Origin: CAZIMM01 sp964540415
GTDB taxonomy: Bacteria; Bacillota; Clostridia; Oscillospirales; Acutalibacteraceae
Assembly: GCA_964540415.1 (NCBI GenBank)
Contig: CAZIMM010000026.1
Coordinates: 1-25,005 of the forward strand
Length of the DNA: 25,005 bases
Direction: 5' to 3'
Numbering within the stretch: position 1 is the first letter of the stretch; the number at the start of each line of letters is the position of its first letter. The notes under the pieces are model-generated. The model was given only the letters and a program-made list of their open reading frames with translations, was not told the DNA's origin and made no database searches. The position numbers and the translations under genes are program-made. Shown piece by piece: positions 16,236-23,809 of this stretch.

Positions 16236-17213
16236 TTATCTTTCCTCACGGAAGTAGTTGAGGCCGAGGCTCGCGGGAGGCTGATTCTCGCGTTTGCGTC
16301 TCATGCTGATGACAACCAGCACAAGAATTGTGACAACATAAGGTGTCATCTTTATCAGTTCCTGTGAGCTTACGCTCAGGTTGGGAATATAGTTGTGAAC
16401 AATGAAAAGACCGCCGAAAAGGAACGAGCCGATAATGCCCACATCCGGCTTCCACACGGCAAAGATAACGAGCGCGATTGCCAGCCAGCCGCGGTCACCG
16501 AAGCCGTTGTTCGACCAGACGCCGCAGGCGTAGTCCATCACATAATACAGTCCGCCGAGACCCGCGATAACACTTCCGACGCAGTTGGAAATGTATTTGT
16601 ACCTTCCGACATTTATTCCGGCGGCATCGGCGGTTGCCGGGTTTTCGCCGACAGCGCGGAGATAAAGGCCGCGCCGGGTTTTATTGAAGAAAAATGCTGT
16701 GCAAAGCGCAATAATGATTGCAAGATAGGCAAGAAAGCTGTAAGACAAAAACACATCGCCGAACCACCCCAGCTTTGAAGCAAAGGGAAGCGATTTCTTA
16801 AAGCAGTTGCTCGTTGCGGTGAGAATAACCGATGGCATGTCGCTTCCGGTCAGTTTTATCAGCGAACCGCCGAAGAAGTTGCCGAACCCGACACCGAAGG
16901 TTGTGAGGGCAAGGCCGGTCACGTTCTGATTTGCACGGAAGGTTATGGTCAGCACAGAATATATGAGACCCATAACCAGTGAGCCGAAAAGTGCTGAAAC
17001 AAAGGGAATGAGAACCGCCAGCCAGGGATTCACAACGTCAACCGACTGCTCATAAAGGAACGCGCCGATAACTCCCGAAATGCCGCCGACATACATTATG
17101 CCGGGAACGCCGAGGTTAAGGCTTCCGTTCTTTTCTGTTATCATTTCGCCCGTTGAGCCGAACAGCAGAGGGATGCCCTGCATAACCGCGCGTTGAATGA
17201 AAGCAACAATCAT
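16236..17213 (-). CDS. Nucleoside-type ABC transporter permease (NupQ-like)
   Basis: A 325-residue permease of the branched-chain/ribose-type family (BPD_transp_2) with many hydrophobic segments. The N-terminus IPLLFGSTGEMITEKNGSLN and the EAA-like cytoplasmic loop GLYLRAVGENPATADAAGIN (about 186-205) are characteristic of the second permease of BMP-linked nucleoside importers. ATG at 17213 overlaps the stop of the upstream permease by four bases (ATGA), with AGGAGGC six bases before it, so translation is coupled. Forms the membrane channel with the other permease; the ATPase and the lipoprotein complete the complex. Confidence 0.92.
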   Translation of the reverse strand: MIVAFIQRAVMQGIPLLFGSTGEMITEKNGSLNLGVPGIMYVGGISGVIGAFLYEQSVDVVNPWLAVLIPFVSALFGSLVMGLIYSVLTITFRANQNVTGLALTTFGVGFGNFFGGSLIKLTGSDMPSVILTATSNCFKKSLPFASKLGWFGDVFLSYSFLAYLAIIIALCTAFFFNKTRRGLYLRAVGENPATADAAGINVGRYKYISNCVGSVIAGLGGLYYVMDYACGVWSNNGFGDRGWLAIALVIFAVWKPDVGIIGSFLFGGLFIVHNYIPNLSVSSQELIKMTPYVVTILVLVVISMRRKRENQPPASLGLNYFREER

Positions 17214-18328
17214 GCTCTTGCCTCCTTCCTGAACTCACGGAATTTGACGGTGTAATTGATGAAAAACTCACTGCCGATAATGAAGAAGATAATGATGCCG
17301 GTGATTATTTCGGAGAAAGAGTCATTCAGCCCGAAAATCGTTGAAATCTCACCCGCGCCCTTTTGCAGAAAGACAATGAGGAAGGACGTGAGAATCATAT
17401 AAACCGGGTTGAATTTTGCCAGCCACGAAACCATGATTGCGGTGAAGCCTCTGCCAGCGGCGGTGTCGCGTGAAATTGTGTGGTCGGTTCCGCTGACAAG
17501 CAGCAGCCCCGCGATGCCGCAGATTGCACCCGAAAGGAGCATTGTGCGGACAATGACACTTTTGACATTGATTCCGATGTATTTCGCCGTGTTCTCACTT
17601 TCACCGACAACCGATATTTCATAGCCGTGCTTGCTGTATTTCAGATAAACATACATGAACGCGGTGAGCGCCGCAACAACAATGATGTTGAGCAGGTATT
17701 TCTGCCCTCCGATTGACGGAAACCATCCCGCGTTTGTTGCAAGATTGATAACCCCGATTTGTCCTGAGCCCTTGGGCACAGACCATTTGTAGGTGAAAAA
17801 TGAAACAATCTGAATGGCGATGTAGTTCATCATCAGTGTGAACAATGTTTCGTTGGTGTCCCATTTTGCCTTGAAGAACGCCGGGATAACGCCCCATACC
17901 GCACCTGCCAAAACGCTTGACACAATCATCAGAACAAAGAGCAGGGGTGTCGGTATTTTGTCACCGCACAGAATCATGCAGGAGGCGGTTGCAAGCCCTC
18001 CCATGAGCACCTGCCCCTCAGCGCCGATGTTCCAGAAGCGCATTTTGAACGCGGGAGTAACCGCAAGCGAAACGCACAGCAGCATGGCGAGATTCTGCAT
18101 CAAGCCCCACACTCTGCGTTCCGTGCCGACAGCGCCGTCAAACATCGTTTTATAAACATCCAGCGGGTTTTCGCCTGTGAGCAATACGGTGACGAGAGCG
18201 CACACAAGCAGCGCCGCGACAACCGAGCCAAGGCGTATAAGCCACGCCAGCCAGAACGGTAAACGGTCACGCTTGGCAATGTGTATCAGAGGCTCCCGCA
18301 CGTGTTTTTCTCTGACTGTTTTAGCCAT
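17210..18328 (-). CDS. Nucleoside-type ABC transporter permease (NupP-like)
   Basis: A 372-residue permease of the same family. Features: long cytoplasmic N-terminus (residues 1-28) before the first membrane segment, NPLDVYKTMFDGAVG in an extracellular loop, FWNIGAEGQVLMGGLAT (the GAEGQ motif of this subfamily) and GESENTAKYIGIN as coupling loop. ATG at 18328 is chosen because GGAGGTG lies nine bases upstream; GTG at 18340 overlaps that Shine-Dalgarno. The chosen start overlaps the end of the ATPase gene by eight bases. Confidence 0.92.
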   Translation of the reverse strand: MAKTVREKHVREPLIHIAKRDRLPFWLAWLIRLGSVVAALLVCALVTVLLTGENPLDVYKTMFDGAVGTERRVWGLMQNLAMLLCVSLAVTPAFKMRFWNIGAEGQVLMGGLATASCMILCGDKIPTPLLFVLMIVSSVLAGAVWGVIPAFFKAKWDTNETLFTLMMNYIAIQIVSFFTYKWSVPKGSGQIGVINLATNAGWFPSIGGQKYLLNIIVVAALTAFMYVYLKYSKHGYEISVVGESENTAKYIGINVKSVIVRTMLLSGAICGIAGLLLVSGTDHTISRDTAAGRGFTAIMVSWLAKFNPVYMILTSFLIVFLQKGAGEISTIFGLNDSFSEIITGIIIFFIIGSEFFINYTVKFREFRKEARA

Positions 18329-19859
18329 TGCGGTCTTCACCTCCGAAATGTTTGGTCATCAGCAGACCGATTTCTTCCTTTGTTGCGGTGCGAGCGTCAA
18401 GAGTTCCGGTTATCCTGCCTCCGCCTATGACAGCAATGCGGTCACACAATTCAAGCAAAACGTCCAGATCTTCACCGACAAATATTACGGCGACACCGTT
18501 TTTCTTTTGTTCATTGAGGAGATTGTAAATCAGGTATGACGAGTTGATATCGAGACCTCTGACCGGATATGCCGCCATGAGCACTGTGGGCGACGCGGCA
18601 ATCTCTCTGCCGACAAGCACCTTTTGAACATTGCCTCCGGAAAGACGGCGCACGGGTGTGCCCGTTCCGGGTGTTGCAACCTCCAAATCCTTGATTATCC
18701 TGAGTGCGAGATCCTTCGGCTGCTTGCGCTCGAGAAAGGCTGATTTGCCTTTTCTGTAGCTGCGGAGCATCATATTGTCAGTTATATCCATGTTGCCGAC
18801 AAGCCCCATTCCGAGCCTGTCCTCCGGGACAAATGAGAGGCTCACTCCGAGTTCACGGATCTGCATCGGGGTTTTGTCGCGAAGATTGACGGTTCTGCCG
18901 TTCTTGGGGTTATTATAAAGTATCTCGCCTTTGTTGAGCTTTTGCAGGCCGGCAATTGATTCGAGCAGTTCCCTCTGGCCGCTTCCGGCGATTCCGGCAA
19001 TGCCCAGAATCTCACCGGAGCGTGCGGTGAACGAAACATCGTCGAGAATTTTGACTCCATCATGACTGACGCAGACAACGCCGTTTACAGTGAGACGGTC
19101 TGTCGGGTTGACAGGGTCGATGCGCTCGATATTGAGACTTATTCTTTTGCCGACCATCATTTCGGTCAGCTGAGTCTCATCGGTTTCGGATGTGTTGACA
19201 GTGCCGATATATTCACCCTTGCGCAGCACCGTGACACGGTCGGAAAGTGCCAGCACCTCATGCAGCTTGTGAGTGATGATGATGATTGACTTGCCGTCGT
19301 CGCGCATACGGCGCAATACTGCAAAAAGCTTTTGTGTTTCCTGAGGGGTGAGCACGGCGGTGGGTTCATCGAGTATCAGAATATCCGCCCCGCGATATAG
19401 AACCTTGATTATCTCAACAGTCTGCTTTTCTGACACAGACATTTCATAAATCTTTTTGGATGTGTCAATTTCAAAGCCGTACTGCTCGCTTATTTTGCGG
19501 ATGCGTTCGGCGGAGCGCTTGAGGTTATATTCATCTTCCTTCAGCCCCAGAACAATGTTCTCCGTTGCGGAAAAAACATCAACCAGCTTAAAGTGTTGAT
19601 GAATCATGCCTATTTTATGGTCAAATGCGTCCTTCGGCGAACGGATAACAACCTCCTGACCGTCAATAAAAATCTGTCCGCGGTCCGGAAAGTATATCCC
19701 GGCTATCATGTTCATCAGCGTTGTTTTTCCGCTGCCGTTCTCACCGAGGATGGACATTATCTCGCCGCGCATAACGCTGAGATTGATATCCTTGTTTGCA
19801 ACGACATCTCCGAACGTTTTTGTTGTGTTCCGCAGTTCAAGTGCAACGTTGGTGCTCAC
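18321..19859 (-). CDS. Double-domain ABC transporter ATPase (NupO-like)
   Basis: A 512-residue protein with two fused nucleotide-binding domains. Domain 1: Walker A GENGSGKTT at 39-47, signature region MSVSEKQTVEI at 140-150, Walker B LILDEP at 161-166, H-loop ITHKLH at 195-200. Domain 2: degenerate P-loop GIAGSGQRE at 289-297, good signature LSGGNVQKV at 406-414, degenerate Walker B (LMAAYP at 427-432). A degenerate second site is normal for sugar and nucleoside importers of this type. The GTG start at 19859 has AGGAGGT six bases upstream. Powers uptake through the two permeases encoded next. Separated from the lipoprotein gene by a 141-base gap with hairpins. Confidence 0.93.
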   Translation of the reverse strand: MSTNVALELRNTTKTFGDVVANKDINLSVMRGEIMSILGENGSGKTTLMNMIAGIYFPDRGQIFIDGQEVVIRSPKDAFDHKIGMIHQHFKLVDVFSATENIVLGLKEDEYNLKRSAERIRKISEQYGFEIDTSKKIYEMSVSEKQTVEIIKVLYRGADILILDEPTAVLTPQETQKLFAVLRRMRDDGKSIIIITHKLHEVLALSDRVTVLRKGEYIGTVNTSETDETQLTEMMVGKRISLNIERIDPVNPTDRLTVNGVVCVSHDGVKILDDVSFTARSGEILGIAGIAGSGQRELLESIAGLQKLNKGEILYNNPKNGRTVNLRDKTPMQIRELGVSLSFVPEDRLGMGLVGNMDITDNMMLRSYRKGKSAFLERKQPKDLALRIIKDLEVATPGTGTPVRRLSGGNVQKVLVGREIAASPTVLMAAYPVRGLDINSSYLIYNLLNEQKKNGVAVIFVGEDLDVLLELCDRIAVIGGGRITGTLDARTATKEEIGLLMTKHFGGEDRNG

Positions 19860-19892
19860 TCTTTTACCTCCTGACTTCAGGTTTTAAAAACA

Positions 19893-19910
19893 GACCGAAT
19901 TTTTCCGGTC
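19893..19910 (-). other. Short hairpin before the ATPase gene
   Basis: GACCG/CGGTC stem with an 8-base loop, followed on the minus strand by TGTTTTT. It could be a weak attenuator 33 bases upstream of the ATPase start codon. Confidence 0.4.
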
Positions 19911-19938
19911 GGCTTTTAAAGCCAGAATAAAAGAAATC

Positions 19939-19971
19939 GGGCGGAGCAAGAGAAGCCCTGATGCTCCGCCC
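19939..19971 (-). terminator. Intercistronic stem-loop between lipoprotein and ATPase genes
   Basis: Perfect 10-bp GC-rich stem (19939-19948 with 19962-19971), 13-base loop, then a partly T-rich stretch on the minus strand without a clean T-run. Such structures after binding-protein genes usually stop some transcripts or protect the 3' end, so the lipoprotein is made in excess over the membrane parts. Partial terminator is the likeliest reading. Confidence 0.65.
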
Positions 19972-20000
19972 ACGGTGTTCAGAAATTTTGAGAAATCAAA

Positions 20001-21239
20001 TCAGAATTTCTCGTTGAGAAGGGTGATACCGTCGATTCTCAGGTCAAAGTAAGGAGCTGAGCGGTACTCTGACTCATGGAAATAACCGTCGGAAATAACC
20101 TCTGTGTCGGGGGTATACGCTTCGTCGGTGTCAACATCTGCCTTATAGCTTGTAAGGGCTTTGCCGCCGACTGTGAACTGAGAGGCATTGAAAACATGGA
20201 GAGTGCCGGCAACGAACTCAGCCTTTGCGGCATCAATTGCTTCGGCAGTGCCTGCAGCGGCAACAGCCGTGTTGATGTCTGTCAGTTCAACTGAGCCTTC
20301 TTCAATGCCCTTGCACCAGTCGGCTTCAATTGCTTCGCCGTTGGCAACGCAGGTGATGATGTGCTTCATGTAAGGAGCCCAGTTGATTTTTGAGGAAACG
20401 ATGAAAGTGTTCGGGCAAGCGGCAACCGTGCTGCCGTTGTAGGAAACGTTGGGGATTCCGGCGCTTTCACAAGCTGTGGGAGCACCCATGGAGTCCGCGT
20501 GCTGGCTGATGAGCTTGCAGCCGTCGCTGATAAGCTTTGTTGCAGCTTCTTTTTCAGCAGTCTCGTCATACCAGCTGCCGGTGAACTGAACTTCCATTGT
20601 GACTGTCGGGCAAACTGATTTTGCGCCGAGATAGAATGAGGTGTAACCTGAAATAACCTCAGCGTATGTGTAAGCTCCGACATAACCCATCTTTGCTTCG
20701 TCAGCAGTGAATTGGCCGGCTTCAATCATCTCATTGAGCTTCATGCCCGCTGCAATACCGGCAAGGTAACGGCCTTCATAGATGGAGGCGAAAGCATTGT
20801 GATAGTTTGAGAGGCCCTCGGTGTGAGCTCTGGTGCCGGTGGCATGGCAGAACTGAACATCTGTGAACTCTTTTGCAGCCTGGATAAGGTACTGCTCATG
20901 ACCGAAGCTGTCGGCAAAAACGATATCGCAGCCGTGGTCCGCAAGGTCTGCAGCCGCTTCGTAGCATTCATTGCCTTCGGGGATATTTGTCTTGAGAAGA
21001 TACTTAACTCCGAGAGCATCGCAGGCAGCCTTTGCAGCGTTGATGAAGTTAAGGTCATAGGTTGAGTTTTCATCATGAAGGAAGATGAAGCCAACCGTCA
21101 TGTCGGATGTGTTGGCAAGTGTTTTGCTTTCGTCCGCGGGAGCAGTGGTTTTACCGTCGTCCTTGCTGCCGCATGCAGCAAAAGCAAAGACAAGGGTGAG
21201 TGCAAGAAGGAGCGCGATGATTTTGCCGAGATTCTTCAT
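20001..21239 (-). CDS. BMP-family substrate-binding lipoprotein (nucleoside importer)
   Basis: A 412-residue lipoprotein. The signal ends in FAAC with C23 as the lipidated cysteine, followed by a polar linker (GSKDDGKTTAPADESK). The body is a BMP/Med domain (DMTVGFIFLHDENSTYDLNF; CDIVFADSFGHEQYLIQAA; GYVGAYTYAEVISGYTSFYL; DGCKLISQHADSMGAPTACE). BMP proteins such as PnrA, BmpA and NupN bind purine or other nucleosides, which fits the xpt gene just upstream. ATG at 21239 has GGAGGT seven bases upstream; an earlier in-frame start at 21254 precedes this ribosome site. The stem-loop after it suggests higher expression than the ATPase and permeases. Confidence 0.92.
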   Translation of the reverse strand: MKNLGKIIALLLALTLVFAFAACGSKDDGKTTAPADESKTLANTSDMTVGFIFLHDENSTYDLNFINAAKAACDALGVKYLLKTNIPEGNECYEAAADLADHGCDIVFADSFGHEQYLIQAAKEFTDVQFCHATGTRAHTEGLSNYHNAFASIYEGRYLAGIAAGMKLNEMIEAGQFTADEAKMGYVGAYTYAEVISGYTSFYLGAKSVCPTVTMEVQFTGSWYDETAEKEAATKLISDGCKLISQHADSMGAPTACESAGIPNVSYNGSTVAACPNTFIVSSKINWAPYMKHIITCVANGEAIEADWCKGIEEGSVELTDINTAVAAAGTAEAIDAAKAEFVAGTLHVFNASQFTVGGKALTSYKADVDTDEAYTPDTEVISDGYFHESEYRSAPYFDLRIDGITLLNEKF

Positions 21240-21275
21240 GTTTTTGACCTCCAAAAATTTTTTTGTTTGCTATTA

Positions 21276-21848
21276 TCAATCCATAAATTCGATTTTGCCG
21301 TCCTTTATGGATTTGATTACCGCGAGAGATTTGAGGTTATATCCTTTGGCGAGCAGCTTCTGTCTGCCGCTCTGAAAGCCCTTGGCAACAGCAATTCCGA
21401 TGCCCTCGATTTTTGCGCCCGCCTGTTCGGCAATGTTGATGAGCCCGAGCACTGCATTGCCGTCTGCAAGAAAATCGTCGACGATAAGTACACGGTCGTT
21501 TTCGTTGATATAGTTTTTTGAAACTCCGATTGTTGTGATTTCATCCTTAGTGTAGGAATAAACCTCTGCCGTGTAAAGGTCACTTCCGACATTGCGGTGA
21601 ACTCCCTTTTTTGCAAAAAGAACAGGTACAGAGAAATATTGCGCGGTTATGCAAGCTATTCCTATACCCGAGGCTTCAACTGTCAATATTTTGTTTATAT
21701 GGCAATCGTCGAAAAGGCGGCGGAACTCTTTGCCGATTTCGTTGAGCAGACTGACATCTATCAAATGATTGAGCATCATATCGACCTTTATAATATCGCT
21801 GCCGATAATTTTACCTTCATCAACAATGCGCTGCTCGAGAAGCTTCAT
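21276..21848 (-). CDS. xpt: Xanthine phosphoribosyltransferase
   Basis: Converts xanthine and PRPP to XMP for purine salvage. The 190-residue translation begins MKLLEQRIVDEGKIIG, typical of Bacillota Xpt, has ILTVEASGIGIA near residue 55, and the PRPP-binding loop VLIVDDFLADGNA at about 119-131. Length agrees with the family (189-197). First gene of the operon; the lipoprotein gene begins 36 bases after its stop. The ribosome site is weak (GGAA very close to the ATG, AGGG 14 bases away), and the leader is only about 27 bases. Confidence 0.95.
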   Translation of the reverse strand: MKLLEQRIVDEGKIIGSDIIKVDMMLNHLIDVSLLNEIGKEFRRLFDDCHINKILTVEASGIGIACITAQYFSVPVLFAKKGVHRNVGSDLYTAEVYSYTKDEITTIGVSKNYINENDRVLIVDDFLADGNAVLGLINIAEQAGAKIEGIGIAVAKGFQSGRQKLLAKGYNLKSLAVIKSIKDGKIEFMD

Positions 21849-21881
21849 TTTCCAACATCGCCCTTAAATAAAATATAGTTA

Positions 21882-21910
21882 ATTATAAAGCAGTTTTTCG
21901 GCAAAATCAA
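21882..21910 (-). promoter_or_regulatory. Sigma-A promoter of the xpt-ABC operon
   Basis: On the minus strand TTGATT (21910-21905), 17-base spacer, TATAAT (21887-21882). Transcription would start near 21875, leaving a leader of about 27 bases, too short for a purine riboswitch. Confidence 0.82.
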
Positions 21911-22078
21911 GTCTATTCGAGCAAAAACGGGTGAATTCGTTCAATTCTGCAAATTGTACAATTTTTAGCAGGTTTTTTGCTGCAGAAAAGGATAAATCTT
22001 ACAGAAAATGCAGTAATTTTGATGAAATCATTGATCAGAAATATAACACTGCGCTCTTTAGTTTTTGCATAAAATCCC
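21911..22078. other. AT-rich divergent intergenic region
   Basis: Core of the 338-base gap between the diverging xpt and methyl-transfer operons. It is strongly AT-rich, lacks coding potential, and contains a small GCAG/CTGC hairpin around 21968-21984. No purine, cobalamin or SAM riboswitch pattern was recognised on either strand. Confidence 0.5.
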
Positions 22079-22107
22079 TTGCAAATCATACTTTTATATG
22101 CTATCAT
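22079..22107 (+). promoter_or_regulatory. Promoter of the methyl-transfer operon
   Basis: TTGCAA (22079-22084), 17-base spacer, TATCAT (22102-22107) with TGC before the -10 (extended type). Predicted start near 22114, about 70 bases before the first gene. A six-base inverted repeat (22108-22113 with 22120-22125) overlaps the expected start and could be a repressor site. Confidence 0.65.
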
Positions 22108-22186
22108 GAAAAAGTCATATTTTTCCTGTCATCAAGGTAGTTTGTTATAAATCACACCGAAATATTTCTCGTTTGGAGCGATGCTT

Positions 22187-23145
22187 GTGAATATGTATTC
22201 ATGGCTGAATTCTCTCATGGGGCAGTGCGGGAAAAAAGCTTTTCCGATTGTGTCCTATCCTGCCCTGGCATTTCTCACGGAAAAATCGGTTAAAAAGCTG
22301 ATCGGCAGTTCTGTGCTGCAGGCGGAATGCATTGCAGCCGCCGCAAAAAAACTGCCGTCTGCCGCAGCCTGCACACTGATGGACCTTTCCGTTGAGGCGG
22401 AGTGCTTCGGAGCAAAGGTCAGGCTGTCAGATGATGAGGTTCCCGCCGTCGAAGGCGTTCTGCTCGGTGACATTTCCGATGCATACAGCCTGAAAGTTCC
22501 GGATGTTCACAGCGGCAGAACCGGTGTGTGCATTGAGGCGGTCAAACTCGCAATCGCCGCCGTTGACGACCGTCCGCTGTTTGCCGGTGTCATCGGCCCG
22601 TTTTCCCTTGCTGGCAGGCTTGCCGACATTACGGAAATCATGTATTACTGTTATGATGACCCGGAGGCGCNNNNNNNNNNTATTCATCCGAGCTGAAAAA
22701 AGCCGGAGCGAACGGAATTCTGCTTTGCGAGCCGCTTGCTGGGATGCTTTCCCCCTCTCTCGAGAGCGAGTTTTCGGCTGCTTACGTCAAAAGAATTGTT
22801 GAAGCTGTGCAGGACGGGGAGTTTCTCGTTATCTACCACAACTGCGGAAACGGAGTTGCAGCCATGGCTCAGTCGCTCGCTTCAAACGGTGCGGCGGCAT
22901 ATCATTTCGGAAATTCGGTGAGTCTTCCGGATATGCTTGAAAAAATTCCGCCGGACAGGGCGGTTATGGGCAACATAGACCCTGTCGGCATTCTGCACGA
23001 CGGCACGCCGGAGGTTGTCCGCGACGCAGTAAACGAACTGTGCGAGAAGTGCCGTAACTATCCGAATTTCGTTCTTTCCACCGGGTGCGACGTTCCTCCG
23101 GGAACGCCTTGGAATAACATTGAAGCTTTCTTTACCAAAAATTAA
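22187..23145 (+). CDS. Uroporphyrinogen-decarboxylase-family methyltransferase, MtaA/MtbA-like (interrupted by N gap)
   Basis: Resembles methylcobamide:thiol methyltransferases of the MtaA/MtbA branch of the URO-D fold, which move a methyl group from a corrinoid protein to coenzyme M or another thiol. The zinc-ligand pattern H-x-C...C is present: HNC at 22837-22845 and the last cysteine in STGCDVPPG at 23086-23088. A 10-N run (22671-22680) separates IMYYCYDDPEA from YSSELKKAGANG in a different frame; family alignment suggests about 17 missing residues, giving about 330 in total, the usual size. The frames rejoin if the true gap is 3n+2 bases. Start: GGAG at 22175-22178 lies eight bases before GTG 22187, better than ATG 22181 (two bases). 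First gene of the operon; the corrinoid-protein gene follows 13 bases on. Confidence 0.85.
22671..22680. other. Assembly gap (10 N) inside the MtaA-like gene
   Basis: Frame differs on the two sides of the run, but both sides are good family sequence. One base (C at 22670) plus the gap must be a multiple of three, so the real gap is 3n+2 bases, probably about 50. Not a frameshift mutation. Confidence 0.85.
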
Positions 23146-23158
23146 AGGGGATATTCCG

Positions 23159-23809
23159 ATGTCAAAACTACTCGAAATTTCTGAGCTTGTTCAAAAAGGC
23201 AGAGCTAGGGCAATCGGCGAAGCGGTGGATGCCGCAATCGGTGAGGGAATCACCGCAGGTGAAATTCTCACGGCGCTCATGGACGGAATGGCTGTAATCG
23301 GCGAGAAGTTCAAAAACGATGAGGTTTATGTCCCGGAGGTTCTCATTGCGGCACGTGCCATGTCAACCGGTATTGAAAGGCTCAAGCCGCTTCTCGGGGA
23401 AGACGAGATGCAAACAAAGGGCAGAGCCTGCATCGGCACTGTTAAGGGAGATCTGCACGACATCGGCAAAAACATCGTCAAGCTGATGCTCGAGAGCAAG
23501 GGCATCGAGGTCATAGACTTGGGTGTTGATGTTTCCGCCGAGCAATTCGTTTCTGCTGCCAAAGAGCAGAAGTGTGACATAATCTGCTGTTCCGCGCTTC
23601 TGACCACAACAATGACCAACATGAAGGACGTTGTTGAGCTTGCCGAGGCGGAGGGAATTCGCGAAAGCACAGCCATCTTTATCGGCGGCGCTCCGATAAC
23701 CGATTCGTTTTGCAAAGCAATCGGTGCGGACGTTTACACTCCCGATGCCGCAAGCGCCGCGGATTTGGCGGTTGAATATCTGAATAAAAAGCACGAGGTC
23801 AGCGCATGA
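23159..23809 (+). CDS. Corrinoid (B12-binding) methyl-carrier protein, MtaC/MtbC-like
   Basis: A 216-residue protein that carries a methyl group on cobalamin between two methyltransferases. The N-terminal helical cap (about 1-85; DGMAVIGEKFKNDEVYVPEVL) is followed by a Rossmann-type B12 domain with D98-L-H100-D-I-G103, where H100 is the lower axial cobalt ligand, then SALLTTTM at 145-152 and GGAPITDSF at 177-185, which cradle the nucleotide tail. ATG at 23159 follows AAAGGGG with an 8-base spacer. The stop overlaps the next gene by four bases (ATGA), so it is coupled to the second URO-D protein. The methyl donor is not shown by the sequence. Confidence 0.95.
   Translation: MSKLLEISELVQKGRARAIGEAVDAAIGEGITAGEILTALMDGMAVIGEKFKNDEVYVPEVLIAARAMSTGIERLKPLLGEDEMQTKGRACIGTVKGDLHDIGKNIVKLMLESKGIEVIDLGVDVSAEQFVSAAKEQKCDIICCSALLTTTMTNMKDVVELAEAEGIRESTAIFIGGAPITDSFCKAIGADVYTPDAASAADLAVEYLNKKHEVSA

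Noticed and set aside
21849..22180. Purine riboswitch upstream of xpt
   Set aside because: No aptamer core or matching stems were recognised on the minus strand and the promoter lies too close to the start codon.
22503..22921. Apparent frameshift in the first URO-D gene
   Set aside because: Both sides of the 10-N run are good family sequence in adjoining segments; the run length is arbitrary, so a mutation is not needed.
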